A stretch of DNA of 64,000 bases, taken from assembly GCF_030651755.1 (NCBI RefSeq), contig NZ_JAUSBZ010000121.1, forward strand, positions 1 through 64,000, written 5' to 3'. The stretch comes from Phenylobacterium sp. Its GTDB lineage: Bacteria; Pseudomonadota; Alphaproteobacteria; Caulobacterales; Caulobacteraceae. The notes beneath the pieces were generated by a model that made no database searches, had not been told where the DNA came from, and was given only the letters and a program-made list of their open reading frames with translations. Every line of letters starts with the position of its first letter. The stretch's first letter is position 1. The position numbers and the translations under genes are program-made. Of the stretch, positions 29,334-38,156 are shown piece by piece.

Positions 29334-30494
29334 TCAGGCCGCCCGGGCGCCGTTGGTCCAGACGCCTCGGACCAGAGGCAGACCGCCGGCGAGCCGCACT
29401 CTCAGCAAATCGGCCCGCTGGCCGGGGGCGATTTCGCCACGGTCAGACAGGCCGACCGCCCGGGCGGGGGCGGCGGTGACCAGGGCTGCGGCCCGCGAGA
29501 GGCTCCAGCCAAAAGGCTCGCGGGTCATGGCGAAGGCGCACTCCACCAGACTGCGCGGCACATAGTCCGAGGCGAAGGCGTCCAGCAGGTCAGCCTCGGC
29601 CAACTCAGCGGCCGGGACGTTGCCGGAATAGGAACCGCCGCGGATCAGGTTGGGGCCGCCCATGACCACCACCATGCCCCGCGCCCGCGCCCGATGGGCG
29701 GCCTCGGCCGTGACCGGGAACTCAGCCACGGTCGCGCCAAGCGCCGCGGCCTCATCAATGTGCTCGAGGCTCTCATCATCGTGGCTGGCCAGGGGGATCT
29801 GACGGTCCCGCGCCATCTGCGCCACATGCCGACGGTTGTCATTGGCGTTGCGGGCCTGGCGGTCCCGCACCTGGGCCAGCCGGTCGAGGGCGGCCGCCTC
29901 GCTCATGCCGCCCGCCTGCCAGTTGGCCAGGTGCTTTTCGAGGTTGCGATACTGCCGCTGGCCCGGGGTGTGATCCATCAGCGAGAACAGCGAGGTCATC
30001 GGATGATCGGCCATCACCTCCAGGCGGCTACGCAGATCATCGGCGGTGGTCTCGCAGCGCCAGTGGATCCTGTGATCGGCCCGCAGCATGCCCTGGCCTT
30101 CCGCCGCATGCAGGCCATCGACCAGGCGTTTCAGATTGTCGGTGTTGCGCGCCGCCGATGGATTGAAGGAGCCCAGGGTCAGGGAGTTGAGCACCGTGGT
30201 CACCCCCACCGAGAGGCCACAGCCGTCATGGGTCACCGCCGCCGAGACCGGGTTCCAGTCGATATTGGGCCGGGGGAAATAGTGCTTTTCCAGGCTGTCG
30301 GTGTGCAGGTCGACGACCCCGGGCATCAGGACATCGCCCTCAAAGTCCTCCCCGACCTCGCCGCCCCCCCGGTCCACCTGGACGATGACGCCGTCGCGCA
30401 CCAGAACCGATCCGATGAAGTCATCTTCGCCCGTGACCACACGGGCGTTTCGAAACGCCAGTTCCACACTCTTCTCCTGGAAAACTTGAGACAA
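29334..30494 (-). CDS. phnM: PhnM-like alpha-D-ribose 1-methylphosphonate 5-triphosphate diphosphatase (paralogue 1)
   Basis: LMPGVVDLHTDSLEKHYFPRP, LMDHTPGQRQYRN, SHDDESLEH, ASDYVPRSLV. An alternative GTG start at 30467 with AGGAGA is plausible. Confidence 0.88.
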   Translation of the reverse strand: MSQVFQEKSVELAFRNARVVTGEDDFIGSVLVRDGVIVQVDRGGGEVGEDFEGDVLMPGVVDLHTDSLEKHYFPRPNIDWNPVSAAVTHDGCGLSVGVTTVLNSLTLGSFNPSAARNTDNLKRLVDGLHAAEGQGMLRADHRIHWRCETTADDLRSRLEVMADHPMTSLFSLMDHTPGQRQYRNLEKHLANWQAGGMSEAAALDRLAQVRDRQARNANDNRRHVAQMARDRQIPLASHDDESLEHIDEAAALGATVAEFPVTAEAAHRARARGMVVVMGGPNLIRGGSYSGNVPAAELAEADLLDAFASDYVPRSLVECAFAMTREPFGWSLSRAAALVTAAPARAVGLSDRGEIAPGQRADLLRVRLAGGLPLVRGVWTNGARAA

Positions 30495-31214
30495 TCAGTC
30501 CCGCTCTGGGTCCTGGAAGATGATTTCGATCTCCGCGGTGGAGCGGGATTCCCCGAACTCCAGCGGGCGGCCCAGACCATCGACATTGAGGTATTTGCGG
30601 ATCAGCAGCGGGACGTGCCGAGGGACGTGCAGTTGCTCGGCCTCCTGCGGGGTGGGCAGGCGCGCTGATATGGAGGTTTTTCGCCGCGTATAGTCGGGCA
30701 CGCCGCTGTCGCGCAGGGTCTGGGTGATGGTGCCGCGGACCTTGTACATCTCGATGAAGGTCGGGAAGCGTTCGAAGCTGAAGTGGTGAAGGCCAAGCGC
30801 CGTCGGCTCGCCATCGACGAAACGTCGCCGCTCCATGAAGATCACCGGCGCGCCGATCTTCAGGCCCAGGGCCTCGGCCACCGGACTGGTCGCCGGACGA
30901 ACCTCCAGCTTGATGATCTGGGTGGTCGGCTCCGCGCCGCTTCTCAGGACCGCCTCGGTGAAGCGGGGCCGCTTCTGGAGCCGCGCCGGACGCGAGGGCC
31001 GGCGCACGAAGCTGCCCCGTCCCTGGGTCGACTCCACGATCCCCTTTTCCTGCAGGTCAGACAGGGCGCGGCGCACCGTGTGGCGGTTGACCATGAACTG
31101 GCGCGAAAGCTCGTGTTCGGTCGGTAACTTATCGCCGGGCGTCAGCTCACGCGACCGGATCTGCTGTTCCAGGGACTGGGCGATCTCGCGCCACAACGGC
31201 ATTCCACCTGACAT
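30495..31214 (-). CDS. phnF: GntR/HutC-family phosphonate regulator
   Basis: wHTH LPTEHELSRQFMVNRHTVRRALSDLQEKGIVESTQGRGSFV plus UTRA effector domain; position in the phn locus. Confidence 0.9.
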   Translation of the reverse strand: MSGGMPLWREIAQSLEQQIRSRELTPGDKLPTEHELSRQFMVNRHTVRRALSDLQEKGIVESTQGRGSFVRRPSRPARLQKRPRFTEAVLRSGAEPTTQIIKLEVRPATSPVAEALGLKIGAPVIFMERRRFVDGEPTALGLHHFSFERFPTFIEMYKVRGTITQTLRDSGVPDYTRRKTSISARLPTPQEAEQLHVPRHVPLLIRKYLNVDGLGRPLEFGESRSTAEIEIIFQDPERD

Positions 31215-31368
31215 TCCACCACCTCGTGATCAGTCTACGTCGGATGTCCTAGACAAGTTTTACTACTGTAAAATAAGTTTCATACTTGGCTTGTTGTCGT
31301 CAATTGGGCTTTCGAATACCCAATGCATAGGACGAATACAACATTTTACTTACTTGTCGAGGTGAGGG

Positions 31369-31842
31369 ATGCAGGTTGACCCGGTCAACGAGACGGCGAG
31401 CGAAGAGCGCCGCCAGTGGTTGTCCATCCTGGCCAAGGCGCAGCCCGACGAGGTCAGCGCAGCCTGGGACACCCTTGCCCAGCCGCCGGCCTATTCGGCG
31501 CTCCGCGCGCCGGAGACCGGCCTGGTTCTGGTGCGGGGCCGCATGGGCGGCGCCGGCGACGCCTTCAACATGGGCGAGATGACTGTCACCCGCGCCGCGG
31601 TGCGGCTGGAGAGCGGCGAGACCGGCATCGGCTACGTCGCCGGCCGCGACCGTCGCCACGCTGAACTGGCCGCGGCCGTTGACGCCATGATGCAGGCTCC
31701 GGCCCTTCGCCCGGTGGTCGAGGGCGCCGTGGTCGCCAAGCTGGCCCGCGCCCAGGCCGAGCGCCGCGACACCACCGCCCGCAAGGCGGCGGCCACCAAG
31801 GTCGACTTTTTCACCATGGTTCGCACCCGAGGCCCCCAATGA
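31369..31842 (+). CDS. phnG: Phosphonate C-P lyase subunit PhnG
   Basis: RPETGLVLVRGRMGGAGDAFNMGEMTVTRAAVRL; FFTMVRTRG. Confidence 0.95.
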   Translation: MQVDPVNETASEERRQWLSILAKAQPDEVSAAWDTLAQPPAYSALRAPETGLVLVRGRMGGAGDAFNMGEMTVTRAAVRLESGETGIGYVAGRDRRHAELAAAVDAMMQAPALRPVVEGAVVAKLARAQAERRDTTARKAAATKVDFFTMVRTRGPQ

Positions 31843-32456
31843 GCGTCGCCACCCTCGATCTCAGCCGCATCGCCCCGGCCTTCGCCGATCCGGTTCGTGA
31901 GAGCCAGGCGGTGTTCCGCGAAGTCATGGAATGCATGGCCCGGCCCGGCCGCATCACCCGCTTCGACCGCGCCCCCGACGCCCCGAACGGTCTCAGCAAG
32001 GCCGCGGGCGCCGTGGCCCTGACCCTGTTCGACTTCGAGACCCTGGTCTGGCTCGATCCGGCGCTGGCCGACTCAGAGGCCGAGGCCTGGCTCCGCTTCC
32101 ACTGCGGCTGCCCGCTCACGACGAAGGCTCAGGAGGCGGCTTTCGCCATCGTCACCGACGCGGCCAAGGCCCCGAACCTGGCCGCCTTCAGTCAGGGCGA
32201 CGCCAAGTACCCCGACCGCTCCACCACGGTGATCCTGCAGGTTGCGTCCCTCGAGGGCGGCCCCACGGTGACCCTCAGCGGTCCGGGCATCCAGACCACC
32301 ACCGACATCGCGCCCCAGGGCCTGCCCCAGGACTTCTGGACGCAGATCGAGACCAACCAGGCGCAGTTCCAGTTCGGCGTGGACGTTCTGCTGGTCGCTG
32401 GCGACCAGCTGCTCGCCCTGCCGCGCACCACCACCGCTCAGATCAAGGGAGGCTGA
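31839..32456 (+). CDS. phnH: C-P lyase subunit PhnH
   Basis: FREVMECMARPGRI; LALTLFDFETLVWLD; GPGIQT; synteny. Confidence 0.95.
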   Translation: MSVATLDLSRIAPAFADPVRESQAVFREVMECMARPGRITRFDRAPDAPNGLSKAAGAVALTLFDFETLVWLDPALADSEAEAWLRFHCGCPLTTKAQEAAFAIVTDAAKAPNLAAFSQGDAKYPDRSTTVILQVASLEGGPTVTLSGPGIQTTTDIAPQGLPQDFWTQIETNQAQFQFGVDVLLVAGDQLLALPRTTTAQIKGG

Positions 32457-32457
32457 C

Positions 32458-33567
32458 ATGGCCTACGTTTCCGTCAAAGGCGGCGAGAAGGCGATCACCC
32501 ACGCGCACCAGTGGCTGGCCGAAGATCGCCGTGGCGATCCTGGCGTCAGTGAGCTGGAGGTGGCGCAGGTTCGCGAACAGCTGTCGCTGGCCGTCGACCG
32601 GGTGATGAGCGAAGGCTCCTGCTACGACCGCGACCTGGCCGCCCTGGCCATCAAGCAGGCCCGCGGCGACCTGCCCGAGGCCATCTTCCTGCTGCGGGCC
32701 TATCGCACCACCCTGCCCCGCTTCGGCGCCTCCCTGCCCGTGGAGACCGAGGCCATGGCGGTGCGTCGCCGCGTCTCGGCGGCCTTCAAGGACATTCCCG
32801 GCGGCCAGGTGCTTGGCCCCACCTTCGACTACACCCACCGCCTGCTGGACTTCGCCCTGGCGGCTGAAGGCGGCGTGGCGCCTGAGCCCGCGCCCCAGGC
32901 CGAGGAGCCCCAGGCCTATCCCATGCCCAACATCGCCTCGGTGTTCCGCCATGAGGATCTGCTGGAGCACGACGTCCGCGCCGACGAGGGGCCTGAGCCC
33001 TACGACCTGACCCGCGAGCCGATGAAGTTCCCGGCCGACCGCGACCAGCGCCTGCAGGCCCTGGCCCGCGGCGACGAGGGCTTCCTGCTCAGCCTGGCCT
33101 ATTCCTCGCAGCGCGGCTGGGGCTCAACCCACCCCCTCTGCGGCGAGATCCGCATGGGTGAGGTGGCCGTGGAATTCGTGCCTGACGAGCTGGGCTTCGC
33201 CATCGAGATCGGCGAGGTCACCCTGACCGAATGCACCATGCTGTCGGGCTTCGCAGGCTCGGCCGAGCGTCCGCCGCAATATACCCGCGGCTATGGCCTG
33301 ACCTTCGGCCATTGCGAGCGCAAGGCCATGAGCATGGCCATCGTCGACCGCGCCCTGCGTCACCGCGAAGTGGGCGAACAGGCCGACGCCCCGGTCCAGG
33401 ACGAGGAGTTCGTCCTCTACCACTCCGACAATGTGGAAGCCTCGGGCTTCGTGCAGCACCTGAAGCTGCCCCACTACGTCGACTTCCAGGCCGACCTGCA
33501 ACTGATCCGCCGGCTCCGCAAGGAGCACTTCGAGCGCCGCGCCGCCCTGAAGGAAGCCGCAGAATGA
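32458..33567 (+). CDS. phnI: C-P lyase subunit PhnI
   Basis: YVSVKGGEKAITHAH; QRGWGSTHPLCGEIRMGEV; synteny. Confidence 0.96.
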   Translation: MAYVSVKGGEKAITHAHQWLAEDRRGDPGVSELEVAQVREQLSLAVDRVMSEGSCYDRDLAALAIKQARGDLPEAIFLLRAYRTTLPRFGASLPVETEAMAVRRRVSAAFKDIPGGQVLGPTFDYTHRLLDFALAAEGGVAPEPAPQAEEPQAYPMPNIASVFRHEDLLEHDVRADEGPEPYDLTREPMKFPADRDQRLQALARGDEGFLLSLAYSSQRGWGSTHPLCGEIRMGEVAVEFVPDELGFAIEIGEVTLTECTMLSGFAGSAERPPQYTRGYGLTFGHCERKAMSMAIVDRALRHREVGEQADAPVQDEEFVLYHSDNVEASGFVQHLKLPHYVDFQADLQLIRRLRKEHFERRAALKEAAE

Positions 33568-34493
33568 GTACGCCCGTCCCGGCTCGCGCCAATGCGCCCG
33601 AGCGCTATTACAACTACGCCTATCTCGACGAGCAGACGAAGCGGATGATCCGCCGCTCGATCCTCAAGGCCCTGGCCATCCCCGGATACCAGGTGCCCTT
33701 CGGCTCGCGGGAAATGCCCGTGCCCTATGGATGGGGCACTGGCGGCATCCAGCTGACCGCGGCGATCATCGGCCCCGACGATGTCTACAAGTGCATCGAT
33801 CAGGGCGCCGACGACACCACCAACGCTGTCTCCATCCGCCGCTTCTTCGCCAATGTGGCCGACGTGGCCACCACCGAGGACACTGGGGAGGCGACCATCA
33901 TCCAGACCCGCCACCGGATCCCGGAAAAGCCCCTGAAAGCAGGCCAGGTGCTGATCTATCAGGTGCCGCAGCCCGAGCCCCTGCGCGGCCTGGAGGCCCG
34001 GGAGACAGAGACCCGCGCCATGCACGCCTATGAGGAATACGGCCTGCAGTACGTCTCGCTCTATGAGAACATCTCGGCCTATGGGCGCATCGCCGCCACC
34101 GCCGGCTATCCGGTGATGGTGGAGGAGCGCTACCTGATGTCGCCCTCGCCGATCCCCAAGTTCGACAATCCGAAAATGGCCCAGAACGAGGCGGTCATGC
34201 TGTTCGGCGCCGGCCGGGAGAAGCGCATCTACGCCGTGCCGCCCTTCACCCGCGTCCGCAGCCTGGACTTCGAGGACTACCCCTTCGAGACCCAGACCTG
34301 GGAAGAGACCTGCGCCCTGTGCGGGGCCAAGGATTCCTATCTCGACGAGGTCATCCTCGATGACGCCGGCGACAAGATGTTCGTCTGCTCCGACAGCCAC
34401 CACTGCGCCGAACGCCGCGCGGCCGGCCATGTCGGCCCCATGGCCGGCCACACCCTGGATCAGGACGCCGCCCTGCAGGAGCCCGCCCAATGA
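33564..34493 (+). CDS. phnJ: C-P lyase radical-SAM subunit PhnJ
   Basis: PHN-J signature YNYAYLDEQTKRMIRR; C-X2-C-X21-C-X5-C (CALC..CSDSHHC). ATG at 33564 overlaps the phnI stop. Confidence 0.97.
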   Translation: MSTPVPARANAPERYYNYAYLDEQTKRMIRRSILKALAIPGYQVPFGSREMPVPYGWGTGGIQLTAAIIGPDDVYKCIDQGADDTTNAVSIRRFFANVADVATTEDTGEATIIQTRHRIPEKPLKAGQVLIYQVPQPEPLRGLEARETETRAMHAYEEYGLQYVSLYENISAYGRIAATAGYPVMVEERYLMSPSPIPKFDNPKMAQNEAVMLFGAGREKRIYAVPPFTRVRSLDFEDYPFETQTWEETCALCGAKDSYLDEVILDDAGDKMFVCSDSHHCAERRAAGHVGPMAGHTLDQDAALQEPAQ

Positions 34494-35287
34494 ACGCCAT
34501 CCCTGGCAGAATTGCGCCTGCCCCGCTGCTGAGCGTCGAGGGCCTGACCAAGTGGTACGGCCACGTGCTGGGCTGCCGCGATGTGGCCTTCGACCTGCGT
34601 CCCGGCGAGGTGTTGGGCATCGTCGGTGAGAGCGGATCGGGCAAGACCACCCTGCTCAACTGCATCTCCGGCAAGCTGACGCCCACCTCCGGCGAGGTCC
34701 GCTTCGACACCCGCCGCTTCGGCCTGACCGACATCTACCGCCTGTCCGAACCCGACCGCCGCCGGATGCAGCGGGAGGAATGGGGCTTCGTCCACCAGAA
34801 CCCCCGCGATGGCCTGCGCATGCGGGTCTCCGGCGGGGCCAATGTGGCCGAGCCGCTGATGAACCTGGGCGCCCGCCACTATGGAAAGATGCGTCAGTCC
34901 ACTATCGACTGGCTGGACCGGGTCGAACTCGACACCCGTCGCATCGACGACAAGCCGCGCAACTTCTCCGGCGGCATGCAGCAGCGGATCCAGGTGGCCC
35001 GCAACCTGATCCACGGCCCGCGCCTGGTGTTCATGGATGAGCCCACCGGCGGTCTCGACGTCTCGGTCCAGGCCCGCCTGCTCGACCTGCTGCGTGAACT
35101 GGTCCGCGATCTGGGCCTGGCGGTGATTATCGTCACCCACGACATGGCCGTGGCCCGCCTGATGGCCGACCGCCTGATGGTCATGAAGGGCGGCGAGGTG
35201 GTGGAAACCGGCCTGACCGACCAGGTGCTGGACGATCCCCAGCATCCCTACACCCAGCTCCTCGTCTCCTCCGTCCTGCAGATCTAG
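34490..35287 (+). CDS. phnK: C-P lyase ABC-type ATPase PhnK
   Basis: Walker A GESGSGKT; signature FSGGMQQRIQVARNL; synteny. Confidence 0.95.
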   Translation: MNAIPGRIAPAPLLSVEGLTKWYGHVLGCRDVAFDLRPGEVLGIVGESGSGKTTLLNCISGKLTPTSGEVRFDTRRFGLTDIYRLSEPDRRRMQREEWGFVHQNPRDGLRMRVSGGANVAEPLMNLGARHYGKMRQSTIDWLDRVELDTRRIDDKPRNFSGGMQQRIQVARNLIHGPRLVFMDEPTGGLDVSVQARLLDLLRELVRDLGLAVIIVTHDMAVARLMADRLMVMKGGEVVETGLTDQVLDDPQHPYTQLLVSSVLQI

Positions 35288-35291
35288 AGCC

Positions 35292-35996
35292 ATGACCGAC
35301 AAACCCCTGATCATCGTCGAAGACCTGGCCAAGACCTTCGTTCTGCACAATGCGGAGCAGGCTACCATCCCGGTCTTCCAGGACCTGACCCTGCAGGTCG
35401 CCGCCGGCGAATGCGTGGTGCTGGCCGGAGAGTCCGGCGTCGGCAAGTCCACCCTCATGCGCTCCATCTTCGGCAACTATCTGCCGACCCAAGGGGCGGT
35501 GAAGGTCTGGCATGACGGCGCCTATGTGGACATCACGAGGGCCAATCCCCACGAGGTGCTGGAGGTCCGCCGCCGGACCCTGGGCTATGTCTCCCAGTTC
35601 CTGCGGGTCATCCCCCGGGTGCCGACCCTGCAGCTGGTGATGGAGCCCCTGCTGGAGAACGGCGTCGCGTTCGACGAGGCCAAGGACCGGGCCAGCGAGC
35701 TGCTTTCGGCGCTCCGCCTGCCCCAGGCCCACTGGGACCTGCCGCCGGCCACCTTCTCCGGCGGCGAGCAGCAGCGGGTGAACATCGCCCGCAGCTTCAT
35801 CCGGAAGTATCCGGTCCTGCTGCTCGACGAGCCCACCGCCTCCCTGGATGCGGAGAACCGGGCCATCGTCGTGCGGCTGATCAACGAGGCCCTGGCCGAG
35901 GGCGCGGCCATGATCGGCATCTTCCACGATCTCGACGTTCGCGACGCCGTGGCCAGCCGGCTGTTTGAGGTGTCCCAGTTCAAGGCGGCCGCCTGA
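35292..35996 (+). CDS. phnL: C-P lyase ABC-type ATPase PhnL
   Basis: GESGVGKSTLMRSIFGNYL; FSGGEQQRVNIARSFI; synteny. Confidence 0.95.
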   Translation: MTDKPLIIVEDLAKTFVLHNAEQATIPVFQDLTLQVAAGECVVLAGESGVGKSTLMRSIFGNYLPTQGAVKVWHDGAYVDITRANPHEVLEVRRRTLGYVSQFLRVIPRVPTLQLVMEPLLENGVAFDEAKDRASELLSALRLPQAHWDLPPATFSGGEQQRVNIARSFIRKYPVLLLDEPTASLDAENRAIVVRLINEALAEGAAMIGIFHDLDVRDAVASRLFEVSQFKAAA

Positions 35997-35998
35997 CC

Positions 35999-37141
35999 AT
36001 GACCGAGACCCGCATCTTCTCCGACCAGGTGATCACGCCCTCAGGCCAGATCGCCGCCGAACTGATCCTCCGCGACGGCGTCATCGCCGCCGTGGAGGCC
36101 CGGGACGCCTGCCCAGCAGGCGCGCTGGACTGGACCGGCGACGTGCTGGTCGCCGGCCTGATCGACATCCACACCGACAATCTGGAAAAGCACTACCAGC
36201 CCCGCCCTGGCGCCCTGTGGGACGCCTATGGGGCGGCGCTGGCCCACGACGGCCAGTGCGTCACCGCCGGCATCACCACCGTGCTGGACTCCCTCAGCCT
36301 GCATGGGCGCAAGGATGGCCTGGACCGCAAGGACGCGCTCGGCCCCATGATCGCCGGCATGGACCAGGCGCAGACCGACGGCGCCCTGCGCGCCGACCAC
36401 CTGCTGCACCTGCGCTGCGAGGTGACCAATCCCGAACTGCTCACCCTGCTGGAGCCCCACGCCGACAATCCGCGGCTGAAGCTGCTGTCGGTCATGGACC
36501 ACACGCCGGGCCAGCGGCAGACCGCCAATGTGGAGCGCCTCCAGGCCCGCATGGTGGCGGCCGGTCGCAGCGCAGACGAGATCGAAGAGATCATGGCCCG
36601 CCGCCATGCCGGCCGCGATCCCGGTGTCGCCTATGACAACCGCCGTAAGGTGGTGGCGTTCGCCCGGGAATACGGCGTGCCGCTCGCCGCCCATGACGAC
36701 GAAACCCTGGAGCATGTGGAAGAGGCCCATGACGACGGCTGCATCATCGCGGAGTTTCCCGTCACCCTGACCGCGGCCCGCAAGGCCAAGGAACTGGGCA
36801 TGTTCGTGGCCATGGGCGCGCCGAACTTCGTGCGCGGCGGCTCGCATTCAGGCAATCTGTCGGCCCGTGAGAGCGCCCAGGCCGGCGTGCTCGACATCCT
36901 CGCCTCGGACTATGTGCCCCTCTCCATGCTGCGCTCCGCCTTCATGCTGATCGACGACCTCGGCTGGGCGCCGCAGGACGCCATGGCCACGGTCAGCGCG
37001 GCGCCGGCCCGCAGCCTAGGGCTCAAGGATCGCGGCGAGATCGTCGTCGGCCAGCGCGCCGACCTGGTTCGCGTCTCCCGCCGCAGCCAGGGCTGGCCCG
37101 TCCCGGTGGAAGTCTGGCGCCAAGGCGTCCGCGTGGCATGA
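35999..37141 (+). CDS. phnM: PhnM diphosphatase (paralogue 2)
   Basis: LVAGLIDIHTDNLEKHYQPRPGALWD; SVMDHTPGQRQ; AAHDDETLEHVEEA. Confidence 0.95.
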   Translation: MTETRIFSDQVITPSGQIAAELILRDGVIAAVEARDACPAGALDWTGDVLVAGLIDIHTDNLEKHYQPRPGALWDAYGAALAHDGQCVTAGITTVLDSLSLHGRKDGLDRKDALGPMIAGMDQAQTDGALRADHLLHLRCEVTNPELLTLLEPHADNPRLKLLSVMDHTPGQRQTANVERLQARMVAAGRSADEIEEIMARRHAGRDPGVAYDNRRKVVAFAREYGVPLAAHDDETLEHVEEAHDDGCIIAEFPVTLTAARKAKELGMFVAMGAPNFVRGGSHSGNLSARESAQAGVLDILASDYVPLSMLRSAFMLIDDLGWAPQDAMATVSAAPARSLGLKDRGEIVVGQRADLVRVSRRSQGWPVPVEVWRQGVRVA

Positions 37142-37842
37142 GCCCCCGCTACGCCGTCTATTACGCGCCTGATCCGCAAGGGGACCTCTGGGACCTGGCC
37201 TGCGCCTGGCTCGGCCGCGATCCGCATCGCAAGGTGGATTGCGTCCGGCCGGCCACGCCGGCGCTCGCCGACCTCGACCTGGACGCCTTGACCGCCAGTC
37301 CTCGGGGCTATGGCTTCCACGCGACGCTGAAGGCGCCGTTCGAACTGGCGGACGGGGCCAGCGAGCGGGACCTGCTGGATTTCGCCGAAGGCTTCGCCAG
37401 CCAGTGGACCGCCTTCGAGGCCTTGATTTCCCCCCAGGCGCTGGGCCGCTTCCTGGCCTTCCGGCTTAATGATCCCTGCCCGGCCATGGACGCCCTGGCC
37501 GAGGCCTGCGTTCGCGACTTCGACCCGTTCCGCGCGCCCCTGTCGGAGGCCGACATCGCCCGTCGCCGCAAGGCGAACCTGACGCCGGCCCAGGACGCCC
37601 GGATGCTGGAGTGGGGCTATCCCTACATCTTCGATGACTTCCGCTTCCACATGACACTGACCAGCGGAATCGCCGATGACACGGTGCGCGCCCGGGTGCT
37701 GGAGACCCTCTCGCAATTGTTCGCCTATGTGACAGGCCCACACCGCTTTGACAGCGTCGCCATCTACCGTCAGGCCGACCGCGACGCGCCGTTCGAGGTG
37801 ATGTCGCGCTTCGGCTTCGCCGTTGAGCGGGCGGCGGTCTAG
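37138..37842 (+). CDS. DUF1045-type phosphonate metabolism protein (2H phosphoesterase-like)
   Basis: RYAVYYAPDPQGDLWDLACAWLGRD; two H-x-T/S-x motifs GFHATLKAPF and FHMTLTS. Confidence 0.88.
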   Translation: MSPRYAVYYAPDPQGDLWDLACAWLGRDPHRKVDCVRPATPALADLDLDALTASPRGYGFHATLKAPFELADGASERDLLDFAEGFASQWTAFEALISPQALGRFLAFRLNDPCPAMDALAEACVRDFDPFRAPLSEADIARRRKANLTPAQDARMLEWGYPYIFDDFRFHMTLTSGIADDTVRARVLETLSQLFAYVTGPHRFDSVAIYRQADRDAPFEVMSRFGFAVERAAV

Positions 37843-38156
37843 AACTTGTCGCCGCGCATGACCTCGACGTCAGAGACAGCCGCCACCCCAGGATAATCGG
37901 CGAAGAAGTCGGCCAGACGGGTCAGGACCCGGTCGGCCACCTCGGTGGTCACCAGGGCATAGATCAGCCGCTTTTCCTGGCCCGGCGTGAAGTCGCCGCT
38001 ACGCCATTCGCCGCTGTCGCCGCTGCCCGCCAGACTGGGCAGCACGGTCCAGCCCCGCACCCCGGCCTCGGCGAGGAAGGCCTCCACCCGCCGCAGCACC
38101 GGCGCCTCAACGATGATTTCCAGCTTCTTCCGTTTCGACAGTTGCATGGATCTCAC
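37839..38156 (-). CDS. PII-like (SbtB-type) protein
   Basis: Small PII-size protein MQLSKRKKLEIIVEAPVLRRVEAFLAEAGVRGWTVLPSLAGSG; overlaps the SbtA-like permease gene by 4 nt. Confidence 0.7.
   Translation of the reverse strand: MRSMQLSKRKKLEIIVEAPVLRRVEAFLAEAGVRGWTVLPSLAGSGDSGEWRSGDFTPGQEKRLIYALVTTEVADRVLTRLADFFADYPGVAAVSDVEVMRGDKF

Noticed and set aside
29211-30668. 485-aa + strand ORF
   Set aside because: Antisense to phnM and phnF, which carry family motifs; shadow ORF of high-GC third codon positions.
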